Positions 24,499-32,146 of a DNA stretch of 44,289 bases are shown here, in pieces. The DNA comes from Phyllobacteriaceae bacterium UBA1940 (GTDB taxonomy: Bacteria > Pseudomonadota > Alphaproteobacteria > Rhizobiales > Rhizobiaceae). Both the position numbers and the translations under genes were made by a program. Position 1 is the first letter of the stretch. Each line of letters begins with the position of its first letter. A model generated the notes under the pieces. The model made no database searches, had not been told where the DNA came from, and was given only the letters and a program-made list of their open reading frames with translations. The DNA is taken from positions 602 through 44,890 of the forward strand of contig DDFA01000053.1 in the NCBI GenBank assembly GCA_002336975.1. Reading direction: 5' to 3'.

Positions 24499-25419
24499 GT
24501 GGCCTATCTCGACAATATCGCAGTCTTTGTCCGCGTCGTCGAATTGCAGAACCTGTCGGCGGCCGGGCGTGACATGCGCATCTCGCCAGCGGTGGCGTCG
24601 AACCGTATCAAGGAGTTGGAACGGTATCTCGGCGTGCGGCTGTTCAACCGCACGACCCGGCAGTTGACGCCGACCGAACACGGCCGCGCCTTTTACGACG
24701 GCGCGCGCAAGGTGATGGACGCGGTGACCGAAGCCGAAGCCGCCGTCAGCGCGCTGTCGGGAAAGCCGCGCGGCACCATCCGCGTCACCGCCCCGCTCGG
24801 CCTGGGCCGTCGGCTGATCGCGTCGGGCATTCCCGAGTTTCGCGAGCGCTATCCCGATATCGAGGTCAGGCTGCGCCTGTCCGACCACAATGTCGACATC
24901 ATGCGCGAAGGCATCGACGTCGCCTTCAAGCTCGGCGTGCTGGAAGATTCCAGCCTGAAGATGCGCGGCGTGATGGAATGCGAGCGGGTGCTTGTCGCCG
25001 CGCCCGCCTATCTGGCGCGCAAGGGCGAACCGGCGACGCCGGCCGATCTTGTCAGCGACGGGCACGACTGCCTGATGCTGCGCTACCCCGGCGTGCGCGA
25101 ACTCGTCTGGTCGCTGCGCATCGGCGACGACTGGGTCAAGCTGGACGTGCGCGGGCCCTACGATTCCGACGATGGCGACGTGCTGACCGGCTGGGCGCTG
25201 GCCAGCCACGGCATCATCAACAAGCCGCGCTTCGAGGTCGAGCCGTTCATCCGCGAGGGACGGCTTCAGGTCATCCTGCCGCACAATCCGCCGCCGCCGG
25301 TGCAACTGGCAGCGCTTTATCCGCACAAGAACTATCAGGACCAGAAGGTGCGGCTGCTGCTCGATTTCATGGCCGACCGTTGCCAACGTATGATCCGCGA
25401 CGTGCTCAAAGCTCCGTGA
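24499..25419 (+). CDS. LysR family transcriptional regulator
   Basis: A 306-aa LysR protein. The N-terminal winged HTH spans about residues 1-60 (LSAAGRDMRISPAVASNRIKELERYLGVRLFNRTTRQLTPTEHG), followed by the two-lobed effector domain (GTIRVTAPLGLGRRLIAS onward). GTG at 24499 is chosen for the GGGGG ribosome site just before it and because relatives begin at this residue; a TTG at 24472 is possible. It is divergent from puuD across a 127-bp space, the usual arrangement for a LysR activator of the neighbouring operon. The effector could be urate, xanthine or a related purine product. Confidence 0.92.
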   Translation: MAYLDNIAVFVRVVELQNLSAAGRDMRISPAVASNRIKELERYLGVRLFNRTTRQLTPTEHGRAFYDGARKVMDAVTEAEAAVSALSGKPRGTIRVTAPLGLGRRLIASGIPEFRERYPDIEVRLRLSDHNVDIMREGIDVAFKLGVLEDSSLKMRGVMECERVLVAAPAYLARKGEPATPADLVSDGHDCLMLRYPGVRELVWSLRIGDDWVKLDVRGPYDSDDGDVLTGWALASHGIINKPRFEVEPFIREGRLQVILPHNPPPPVQLAALYPHKNYQDQKVRLLLDFMADRCQRMIRDVLKAP

Positions 25420-25431
25420 CGTCCTCCGGCG

Positions 25432-25506
25432 TCAACGCAGCCCGAGCACCGATGGGATGAACAGGACGACCACCACAAGTCCGACAAGATAGATGATGCT
25501 GCGCAT
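25432..25506 (-). CDS. 24-aa single-helix membrane microprotein
   Basis: ATG at 25506 opens a 24-codon frame whose product has one hydrophobic helix (IIYLVGLVVVVLFIPSVL) between Arg2 and a final Leu-Arg. GGAG lies 6 nt before the ATG. The layout resembles tiny hypothetical proteins of similar sequence that I recall from other Rhizobiales. It converges on the LysR gene with 12 bp between stops. The function is unknown; a small membrane-complex regulator or stress peptide would be typical. The ribosome site and helix composition support it, but there is no other evidence. Confidence 0.6.
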   Translation of the reverse strand: MRSIIYLVGLVVVVLFIPSVLGLR

Positions 25507-25740
25507 GGACGGCTCCGGTTTCGGCTGTCAGGTCAACACGCCCGGCGCCGCAAGGTTCCGCCGCGACGCCAGCCTGACCGCAAACTGCCATCGTCGATGA
25601 CGCGCCCGCCGCCCTCGCCTGATCGCCGCCCTCCCCTGATCGCCCGTTGCCGCCGGCCGCCCGATGGCGCTGGCCGAATGAGCGGTGTCGCCCGCATGTG
25701 CGTTCAACCTGCGGACTAATCGACTATCGCCCACAACTTA

Positions 25741-25830
25741 CAGGATGCGTCTTTGACCGCTAGATTCAATGTTGACACACAGGATTAGCATAAATTAACA
25801 CTGGATTATCAAAACCTATCATACAGGATT
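25741..25830 (+). promoter_or_regulatory. TRAP operon promoter with repeated CAGGAT operator elements
   Basis: TTGACA (25772-25777) is a candidate -35 box, with TTAACA (25795-25800) 17 bp later as a weak -10. CAGGAT or CTGGAT recurs at 25741, 25780, 25801 and 25824, the last three about two helical turns apart. CCTATCATACAGG (25815-25827) is a near-palindrome with the GT/AT-N3-AC core of FadR-type sites. The block 25772-25800 matches 23 of 29 bases with 28957-28985 before gntR. The rest of 25507-25942 shows no gene. Confidence 0.65.
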
Positions 25831-25942
25831 GGCAAATCCGGCATGATGGCATGACGGTCGACTGGCCGGAGAGACAACGCCGGCGCGAACGGCCCGGGAG
25901 GACAGGCCGGCGCACCGCGCATTCCAGGGGAGGAAACACGAC

Positions 25943-26470
25943 ATGGCGAAGGGGATCGATGTTCTGATCCGGATGCTTGAAGGCCTGCTCGTCATTTTGC
26001 TGGCCGGTATGGTCGTCATGGTCTTCGGCAATGTCGTGCTTCGCTACGGCTTCAATTCCGGCATCCTCGTGTCCGAGGAGATGGCCCGCTATTTCTTCGT
26101 CTGGCTGACCTTTATCGGCGCCGTTGTGACGTTCCGCGAAAACGCCCATCTCGGCGTCGAGACGCTGGTGCAGCAGTTCGGACCGACCGGCCGCCTGGTT
26201 TGCATGGTGCTGAGCGACGTCATCATCCTCGCCTGCATGGCCGCGTTTTTCTGGGGCACCTGGAAACAATTCCCGATCAACGCCTCGATGACCGCGCCGG
26301 TGATCGGCATCCGCATGAGCTGGATCTACGGCATCGGCTTCTTCACCAGCCTCGGCATCGGCCTGACCGTGGCGCTAAGATTGCTGTGCCTGGTCACCGG
26401 GCGCGCCAGCGCCGACGAGATCGCCGTCAGGACCGGCGACGCGTCGTCGATCGGGGAGCGCGCCGAATGA
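25943..26470 (+). CDS. TRAP transporter small permease (DctQ/SiaQ type)
   Basis: A 175-aa inner-membrane protein with four predicted helices (about residues 10-32, 45-65, 85-110 and 125-150). It has the family pattern VFGNVVLRYGFNSGILVSEEMARYFFVWLTFIGAV and FRENAHLGVETL. It forms the QM membrane unit with the large subunit encoded next, which overlaps it by ATGA. It follows a GGGGAGG ribosome site. The TRAP system imports an organic acid, probably a sugar acid given the downstream catabolic genes, using a sodium gradient. Confidence 0.93.
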   Translation: MAKGIDVLIRMLEGLLVILLAGMVVMVFGNVVLRYGFNSGILVSEEMARYFFVWLTFIGAVVTFRENAHLGVETLVQQFGPTGRLVCMVLSDVIILACMAAFFWGTWKQFPINASMTAPVIGIRMSWIYGIGFFTSLGIGLTVALRLLCLVTGRASADEIAVRTGDASSIGERAE

Positions 26471-27744
26471 CCATCGTCGTCTTCCTCGCCTCGCTGCTCG
26501 GGGCCATGGCGATCGGCGTGCCGGTCGCGTTCGCCCTGATCTTCTGCGGCATCGCGCTGATGGCCTATGGCGGCATCTTCGACACCCAGATCGTGTCGCA
26601 GCGCATGATCTCCGGCGCCGACACCTTCACCCTGCTCGCCATCCCGTTCTTCCTGCTCGCAGGCGAGATCATGAACGCCGGCGGCCTGTCGCGGCGCATC
26701 GTCGAATTCGCCATCGCCTGTGTCGGCCACATCCGCGGCGGGCTGGGCATCGTCGCGGTGCTGGCGGCCGTCGTCATGGCGTCCATCTCGGGCTCCGCCG
26801 CCGCCGACACCGCCGCGCTCGCCTCGATCCTGATCCCGATGATGCGCGACGCCGGCTACAACGTGCCGCGCGCGGCCGGCCTGATGGCCGCCGGCGGCGT
26901 CATCGCGCCGGTCATCCCGCCGTCGATCGCCTACATCATCTTCGGCGTCGCGGCGAACGTCTCCATCACCCAGCTGTTCATCGGCGGCGTCGTCCCCGGC
27001 CTGCTGATGGCGCTGTCGCTCGGCCTCATCTGGATGTTCCTGGCGCACAAGGAAAACGTCGCGGTGCTGCCGCGCCAGCCGCTGGCCGCCAAGCTGAAGG
27101 CCACCGGCCGCGCCGGCTGGGCGCTGGTCATGCCCGTCATCGTGCTCGGCGGCATCCGCTTCGGCGTCTTCACCCCGACGGAGGCGGCGGTCGTCGCCGC
27201 CGTCTATGCGCTGTTCGTCGGCATGGTGATCTATCGCGAGCTCAAGATCGGCGACCTCTACGGCATTTTCCTGACCGCCGCCAAGACGACCGCGGTGGTG
27301 ATGTTCCTGGTCGCTGCGGCGCTGGTCTCGGCCTGGCTGATCACCGTCGCCAACATCCCGGCGGAGATCGGCAACGTCATCCAGCCGCTGGTCGACCGGC
27401 CAAAGCTCCTGCTCGCCGTCATCATGGTGCTGGTGCTCGTTGTCGGCACTGCGCTCGACCTCGCGCCGACCATCCTGATCCTGACGCCGGTGCTGATGCC
27501 GATCATCCGCGAGGCCGGCATCGACCCGGTCTATTTCGGCGTGCTGTTCGTCATGAACACCTGCATCGGCCTGCTCACCCCGCCGGTCGGCATCGTGCTC
27601 AACGTGGTCAGCGGCGTGTCGAGGGTGCCGCTCGGCCAGGTCATCGTCGGCGTGTGGCCGTTCCTGCTGGCGCAGACCGCGGTGCTGTTCCTGCTCGTCC
27701 TGTTCCCGCAACTCGTCCTCGTGCCGCTGGCGTGGCTGCGCTGA
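26467..27744 (+). CDS. TRAP transporter large permease (DctM/SiaM type)
   Basis: A 425-aa inner-membrane protein of the usual DctM length with about twelve helices. Hallmarks include LLAIPFFLLAGEIMNAGGLSRRIVEFA, SISGSAAADTAALASILIP, AGGVIAPVIPPSIAYIIFG and the closing NTCIGLLTPPVGIVLNVV. Paired helical hairpins build an elevator transporter coupled to sodium. Its ATG overlaps the DctQ stop by 4 bp. The binding-protein gene follows after 58 bp, so gene order is Q-M-P. The family identification is certain. Confidence 0.95.
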   Translation: MTIVVFLASLLGAMAIGVPVAFALIFCGIALMAYGGIFDTQIVSQRMISGADTFTLLAIPFFLLAGEIMNAGGLSRRIVEFAIACVGHIRGGLGIVAVLAAVVMASISGSAAADTAALASILIPMMRDAGYNVPRAAGLMAAGGVIAPVIPPSIAYIIFGVAANVSITQLFIGGVVPGLLMALSLGLIWMFLAHKENVAVLPRQPLAAKLKATGRAGWALVMPVIVLGGIRFGVFTPTEAAVVAAVYALFVGMVIYRELKIGDLYGIFLTAAKTTAVVMFLVAAALVSAWLITVANIPAEIGNVIQPLVDRPKLLLAVIMVLVLVVGTALDLAPTILILTPVLMPIIREAGIDPVYFGVLFVMNTCIGLLTPPVGIVLNVVSGVSRVPLGQVIVGVWPFLLAQTAVLFLLVLFPQLVLVPLAWLR

Positions 27745-27802
27745 CGCCCCGTGGAAGCTTCAATCAAAAACGACAACCAGAGTTCAACCAAGGAGGAAAG
27801 CT

Positions 27803-28813
27803 ATGACAACCAGAATTCTGAAAGGTCTTGCGCTCGCGATGTGCGCCAGCGTCGTCGGCGGACAGGCCTTCGCCGAAATCACCGAGCGCAATATCCGCGT
27901 CTCCAACGGCGTCGCCGAGACCCACCCGGTCGGCGAAGGCGTCAAGGCGATGACCGCCTGCATGGCCGAAAAATCCGGCGGCAAGATGAAGCTCACCGCC
28001 TTCTGGAGCGGCGCGCTCGGCGGCGATCTCGACGCCACCCAGGCGCTGCGTTCGGGCACCCAGGAAATGGTCGTCACCTCGACCTCGCCGCTGGTCGGCA
28101 TCGCGCCGGCGCTCGGCGTCTTCGACCTGCCGTTCCTGTTCAACGACGAGAAGGAAGCCGACGCCATTCTCGACGGCGATTTCGGCAAATTCATTTCCGA
28201 CAAGATGCCGCAATACGGGCTGGTCAACCTCGCCTATTGGGAGAACGGCTTCCGCAACCTGACGAATTCGCGCCACGCCGTCGCCAGCGTCGACGACGTC
28301 AAGGGGCTGAAGGTGCGGGTGATGCAGAACAACATCTTCCTCGATTCCTTCCAGAATCTGGGCGCGAACGCCGTGCCGATGGCATTCGGCGAGGTCTTCA
28401 CCGCGCTCGAAACCGGCGCCATCGACGGCCAGGAAAACCCGGTCGTCACCATCGACACCTCGAAATTCTCCGAGGTGCAGGATTATCTGACGCTGTCGCG
28501 CCACGCCTACACGCCGTTCATGGTGCTGTATTCGAAGCCGCTTTGGGACCAGCTGTCGCCGGAAGAGCACGCGGTGCTGCAGGAATGCGCCGTAGTCGGC
28601 CGCGACGTGCAGCGCAAGGCGAGCCGGGCGCTCGGCGAAAAGTCGCTCGCCAATGTCAAGGAAGCCGGCATGCAGGTGACCGAACTGACGCCGGAGGCGC
28701 AGGCTGCGATGCGCGAGGCGGTCCAGCCGGTCTACCAGAAGCATGCCGCAACCATCGGCCAGGACGTCGTCGACCGCATGATGGCGGAACTGAAGAAACT
28801 GCGCGGCGAATAG
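27803..28813 (+). CDS. TRAP transporter substrate-binding protein (DctP family)
   Basis: A 336-aa periplasmic protein. A Sec signal peptide spans residues 1-24 (cleavage after AFA), and the mature chain has the DctP pattern NIRVSNGVAETHPVGEGVKAM, VFDLPFLFNDEKEAD, the ligand-carboxylate Arg region GLKVRVMQNN, FGEVFTALETGAIDGQENPV and LTLSRHAYTPF. AGGAGGA precedes the ATG. A strong 12-bp hairpin lies 20 bp after the stop. The conserved Arg implies a carboxylate ligand. The enzymes encoded downstream suggest an aldonate or related sugar acid. Confidence 0.94.
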   Translation: MTTRILKGLALAMCASVVGGQAFAEITERNIRVSNGVAETHPVGEGVKAMTACMAEKSGGKMKLTAFWSGALGGDLDATQALRSGTQEMVVTSTSPLVGIAPALGVFDLPFLFNDEKEADAILDGDFGKFISDKMPQYGLVNLAYWENGFRNLTNSRHAVASVDDVKGLKVRVMQNNIFLDSFQNLGANAVPMAFGEVFTALETGAIDGQENPVVTIDTSKFSEVQDYLTLSRHAYTPFMVLYSKPLWDQLSPEEHAVLQECAVVGRDVQRKASRALGEKSLANVKEAGMQVTELTPEAQAAMREAVQPVYQKHAATIGQDVVDRMMAELKKLRGE

Positions 28814-28833
28814 AGGTCGCGATCGTGGCGATT

Positions 28834-28862
28834 GCGGATGGCGGCGTCCTGCCGCCATCCGC
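28834..28862 (+). terminator. 12-bp hairpin after TRAP operon
   Basis: GCGGATGGCGGC (28834-28845) pairs perfectly with GCCGCCATCCGC (28851-28862) over loop GTCCT, 20 bp after the dctP-type stop. There is no T-run, so it is a likely transcript end or 3' stabiliser more than a textbook intrinsic terminator. Confidence 0.6.
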
Positions 28863-28956
28863 CGGCCCGCAATGTCGGGCGCTCGGTCGCCGCCCACCGT
28901 CAAAGCGCCCGAACACGACTGTTGCAAGTTCCCTGGCTGTCGCTTTGCATCTATTC

Positions 28957-29013
28957 TTGACGCACAGCCTGAGCATTAATTAGCAATCAAACTGATAAAT
29001 CCTGTCATACAGC
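28957..29013 (+). promoter_or_regulatory. gntR promoter/operator matching the TRAP promoter
   Basis: TTGACG (28957) begins a 29-bp block with 23 identities to the TRAP promoter block. CCTGTCATACAGC (29001-29013) contains the palindrome CTGT-N3-ACAG and matches the TRAP box CCTATCATACAGG at 11 of 13 positions. The first-to-second box spacing is 44 bp here and 43 bp at the TRAP promoter. It is the likely operator of the GntR protein encoded immediately downstream. Confidence 0.7.
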
Positions 29014-29037
29014 TTTTATCATTTCAGGAGATGATGA

Positions 29038-29760
29038 ATGAGCCCTGTGTCCGCAGCCGGCGACCCGCACGCGACAACCAGCCTTGTCGGCAGCGCCATC
29101 GGCGCGATCACCCGGCACATCCGCACCCATGAATTGGGTCCCGGCGACAGGCTGCCGAGCGAGGCGACGCTGTCGAAGGAACTCAGCGTCTCGCGAACGG
29201 TTGTCCGCGAGGCGTTCAGGTCGCTGGCGACGATGCGGCTGATCGAACTCAGCGCGGGAAAGCGCGCCACCGTTGCGCAGCTCGACCACGACGCGATGTC
29301 CCTGATGATCGAGCACGGCGTTCACACTTCCCAGATCAACATCAACCAGGTCTACGACGTCCGCCGCACCATCGAGATGCGCACATCGACCTTGGCGGCG
29401 CTTCGCCGAACCGACGCGGAGGCTCGCGCCATCCTTGGCCATGCCAGGGCGATGGAGGCCAATTTCGCCGACGCCGACAAGGTCATGGAGAGCGATCTCG
29501 CCTTTCACCTGGAGATCGCCCGCGCCTCCAGGAACCCGATCTTCTCGATCATCGTCGGGGCGTTCCAGGGGGTATCGCGGCAGATCTGGCCGATCGGCTG
29601 GCGCAGCCGCGCCTCCGACGCCGAGCGGCACGCCATGAACCGGATACACATCGAGTTGGCCGAGGCGATCCTTGCCGGCGATCCACAGACCGCCAGCCAG
29701 CTCATGGCCCGCCATTTCGACGAGAGCGCCAAGGCGCTGCTCACGGCTGGCATCGCATAG
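29038..29760 (+). CDS. GntR family regulator, FadR/FCD subfamily
   Basis: A 240-aa regulator. The winged HTH spans about residues 17-80 (LGPGDRLPSEATLSKELSVSRTVVREAFRSLATMRLIEL), followed by the FCD effector domain with metal or ligand His and Asp residues in SDLAFHLEIARASRNP and the late ARHFDES. AGGAG lies 7 nt before the chosen ATG; two earlier ATGs overlap the ribosome site or are out of frame. It precedes the enolase-FAH-ALDH genes by 11 bp and follows the TRAP operon. Matching operator boxes before its own gene and before the TRAP operon make it the probable repressor of both, released by the sugar acid or an intermediate. Confidence 0.92.
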   Translation: MSPVSAAGDPHATTSLVGSAIGAITRHIRTHELGPGDRLPSEATLSKELSVSRTVVREAFRSLATMRLIELSAGKRATVAQLDHDAMSLMIEHGVHTSQININQVYDVRRTIEMRTSTLAALRRTDAEARAILGHARAMEANFADADKVMESDLAFHLEIARASRNPIFSIIVGAFQGVSRQIWPIGWRSRASDAERHAMNRIHIELAEAILAGDPQTASQLMARHFDESAKALLTAGIA

Positions 29761-29771
29761 GGGGAAGGCCG

Positions 29772-30980
29772 ATGAAAATCACGAGACTTGAGACGGTCCG
29801 CGTGGCGGAACGGCCGAACCTGCTTTGGCTGCTGGTCCACACCGACGAGGGATTGACCGGTCTTGGCGAGACCTTCTTCAGCGCCAGGACCGTAGAAGCC
29901 TATGTCCATGAATACATCGCCCCCCGGGTGATCGGCCGCAACCCGCTGCAGATCGATCTGCTGGCCAATGAACTGGTCGGCTATCTCGGCTTCCGCTCCT
30001 CCGGCGCCGAGGTGCGCGGCAATTCGGCCTTCGACATTGCGCTGTGGGACCTGTTCGGCAAGGCGACCGGCCAGCCGATCGCGCAATTGCTCGGCGGCTT
30101 CAGCCGTTCGGAAATCCGCACCTACAACACCTGCGCTGGAACCGAATACATCAAGAAGGCGACCGGCCAGACGACCGCAAACTACGATCTGTCGCCGTCC
30201 GGCGCGCGCAATTATGACGACCTCAACGGCTTCCTGCATCGCGCCGACGAACTGGCGCTGTCCCTCCTCGAAGAGGGGATCACCGCGATGAAGATCTGGC
30301 CGTTCGACATCGCGGCGGAAAAGTCGCGCGGCCAGTACATTTCGCTGCCCGACCTGAAATCGGCACTGACGCCGTTCGAGAAAATCCGCAACGCGGTTGG
30401 CGACCGCATGGACATCATGGTCGAGTTCCACTCGATGTGGCAGCTGTTGCCGGCGATGCAGATCGCCAAAGCCCTCGCGCCCTACAAGACCTTCTGGCAC
30501 GAGGACCCCATCAAGATGGACAGCCTCTCCAGCCTGAAACGCTATGCCGCCGTCTCGCCCGCGCCGATCTCGGCGTCGGAAACGCTGGGCTCGCGCTGGG
30601 CCTTCCGCGACCTCTTGGAGACCGACGCAGCCGGCGTTGTCATGCTCGACATCAGCTGGTGCGGCGGCCTGTCGGAGGCGCGCAAGATCGCGGCGATGGC
30701 GGAGGCCTGGCATCTGCCTGTGGCGCCGCACGACTGCACCGGCCCGGTCGTGCTCGGCGCATCGACGCACCTGTCGCTCAACGCCCCCAACGCGCTGGTG
30801 CAGGAGAGCGTTCGCGCCTTCTACAAGACCTGGTACCGCGATCTGGTGACGGCGCTGCCCGAGGTGCGCAACGGCATGATCACCGTGCCGCCGGGCCCCG
30901 GTCTCGGCATGGAGCTCAACCCCGAGCTTGAAAAGGCGTTCACGGTGTTTCGCCGCACCTCGAGCGCGGACGACGTTTAA
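29772..30980 (+). CDS. Enolase-superfamily sugar-acid dehydratase (mandelate racemase subgroup)
   Basis: A 402-aa enolase-superfamily protein with a capping domain and (beta/alpha)7-beta barrel. Metal ligands are E218, E244 and E270, at the 26-residue spacing of mandelate racemase; the first is Glu where Asp is usual. The His-Asp dyad is H320 (VAPHDC) with D293 (VMLDIS), and H220 beside E218 (VEFH) recalls galactonate and mannonate dehydratases. K174 is present, but the second position of the KxK motif is Trp. This favours syn/anti dehydration of an aldonate to a 2-keto-3-deoxy acid. L-lyxonate, arabinonate, xylonate or galactonate are possible substrates; none is proven. Confidence 0.9.
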   Translation: MKITRLETVRVAERPNLLWLLVHTDEGLTGLGETFFSARTVEAYVHEYIAPRVIGRNPLQIDLLANELVGYLGFRSSGAEVRGNSAFDIALWDLFGKATGQPIAQLLGGFSRSEIRTYNTCAGTEYIKKATGQTTANYDLSPSGARNYDDLNGFLHRADELALSLLEEGITAMKIWPFDIAAEKSRGQYISLPDLKSALTPFEKIRNAVGDRMDIMVEFHSMWQLLPAMQIAKALAPYKTFWHEDPIKMDSLSSLKRYAAVSPAPISASETLGSRWAFRDLLETDAAGVVMLDISWCGGLSEARKIAAMAEAWHLPVAPHDCTGPVVLGASTHLSLNAPNALVQESVRAFYKTWYRDLVTALPEVRNGMITVPPGPGLGMELNPELEKAFTVFRRTSSADDV

Positions 30981-30994
30981 ACGGGAAGCATGAA

Positions 30995-32131
30995 ATGGAA
31001 CTCGACGAGACCGGGACCTTTGTGGGGCGCGTCTGGCTGCCGAACGAACAGGGGCCGGCGCTCGTCGTCGTCCGGTCCGGCGTGCTGTTCGACATCACCT
31101 CCAAGGACGCGCCGACGATGCGCGATCTTGTCGAGATGGACGACCCGGTCGGCTTTGTCCGGGCCATGCCCGGGCGCGAGATCGCCCCGTTCGAGGCGAT
31201 CATGTCGGGCGCCCAAGAATCCGCCGCGGCGGCGCGGCTGCTTGCGCCATGCGATCTTCAGGCGATCAAGGCCTGCGGCGTGACGTTTGCGCGCTCGATG
31301 CTCGAACGGGTGATCGAGGAGCGCGCCGCGGGCAATCCCGAGCGCGCCGCCAGGATCCGCGAACGGGTGACGGCGCTCGTCGGCGACAGTCTGCGCGATC
31401 TCAAGGCCGGCTCGCCCGAGGCGGCCAGGGTCAAGCAGGCTCTGATCGAGGAAGGCGTCTGGTCGCAATATCTCGAAGTCGGCATCGGACCAGACGCCGA
31501 AGTGTTCACCAAGGCGCAGCCGATGTCGTCCGTCGGCCATGGCGAAGATGTCGGGCTGCACCCCTCGTCGAAATGGAACAACCCCGAGCCGGAGGTGGTG
31601 CTGGCGGTGGACAGCCAGGGCCGCGTCAAGGGCGCGACGCTCGGCAACGACGTCAATCTGCGCGATGTCGAGGGCCGCTCGGCGCTGCTTCTGGGCAAGG
31701 CCAAGGACAATAACGCCTCCTGCTCGATCGGCCCGTTCATTCGCCTGTTCGACGAAACCTATTCGATCGACGACGTCCGCAATGCCGAACTCGACCTGAG
31801 GATCGACGGCGAGGACGGCTACGTCCTCACCGGGCGCAGTTCGATGAAAGAGATAAGCCGCGATCCGCTCGATCTGGTGGCGCAGACCATCGGCGCCCAT
31901 CACCAGTATCCCGACGGATTCATGCTGTTCATGGGCACGCTGTTTGCGCCGGTCGAGGATCGCGACGCGCCCGGCCAGGGTTTTACGCACAAGCTCGGCG
32001 ACCGGGTGACGATCTCCAACGACCGGCTGGGGGCGCTTGTCAACACCGTCAGGCTGTCGACCGAGTGTCCGCGCTGGACCTTCGGCGCGGCGCGGCTTAT
32101 GCGCAATCTCGCGGCGCGACGCCTGATCTGA
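30995..32131 (+). CDS. FAH-family 2-keto-3-deoxy acid dehydratase (XylX/AraD-like)
   Basis: A 378-aa protein with a C-terminal fumarylacetoacetate hydrolase fold. Metal ligands appear in NNPEPEVVLAVD and TLGNDVNLRDVEG, with a later SRDPLDLV region; the long N-terminal part (about 150 residues) fits the pentonate dehydratase group rather than short FAH proteins. Enzymes of this type (XylX of Caulobacter, KdaD of Sulfolobus) convert 2-keto-3-deoxy-pentonates to 2-oxoglutarate semialdehyde. The order dehydratase, FAH protein, ALDH agrees with that pathway. It starts 14 bp after the enolase gene. A hydrolytic or aldolase reaction is the alternative. Confidence 0.87.
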   Translation: MELDETGTFVGRVWLPNEQGPALVVVRSGVLFDITSKDAPTMRDLVEMDDPVGFVRAMPGREIAPFEAIMSGAQESAAAARLLAPCDLQAIKACGVTFARSMLERVIEERAAGNPERAARIRERVTALVGDSLRDLKAGSPEAARVKQALIEEGVWSQYLEVGIGPDAEVFTKAQPMSSVGHGEDVGLHPSSKWNNPEPEVVLAVDSQGRVKGATLGNDVNLRDVEGRSALLLGKAKDNNASCSIGPFIRLFDETYSIDDVRNAELDLRIDGEDGYVLTGRSSMKEISRDPLDLVAQTIGAHHQYPDGFMLFMGTLFAPVEDRDAPGQGFTHKLGDRVTISNDRLGALVNTVRLSTECPRWTFGAARLMRNLAARRLI

Positions 32132-32146
32132 AGGAAGACGACAACC

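Noticed and set aside
25508..25734. Short minus-strand frames in the TRAP upstream space other than the 24-aa gene
   Set aside because: They are Arg/Ala-rich, lack ribosome sites and overlap the presumed regulatory region.
29001..29013. Assigning the TGGT-N3-ACCA sites to the GntR protein at 29038
   Set aside because: Its own promoter and the TRAP promoter carry CTGT-N3-ACAG-like boxes, a different half-site, so it is unlikely to bind the TGGT sites.
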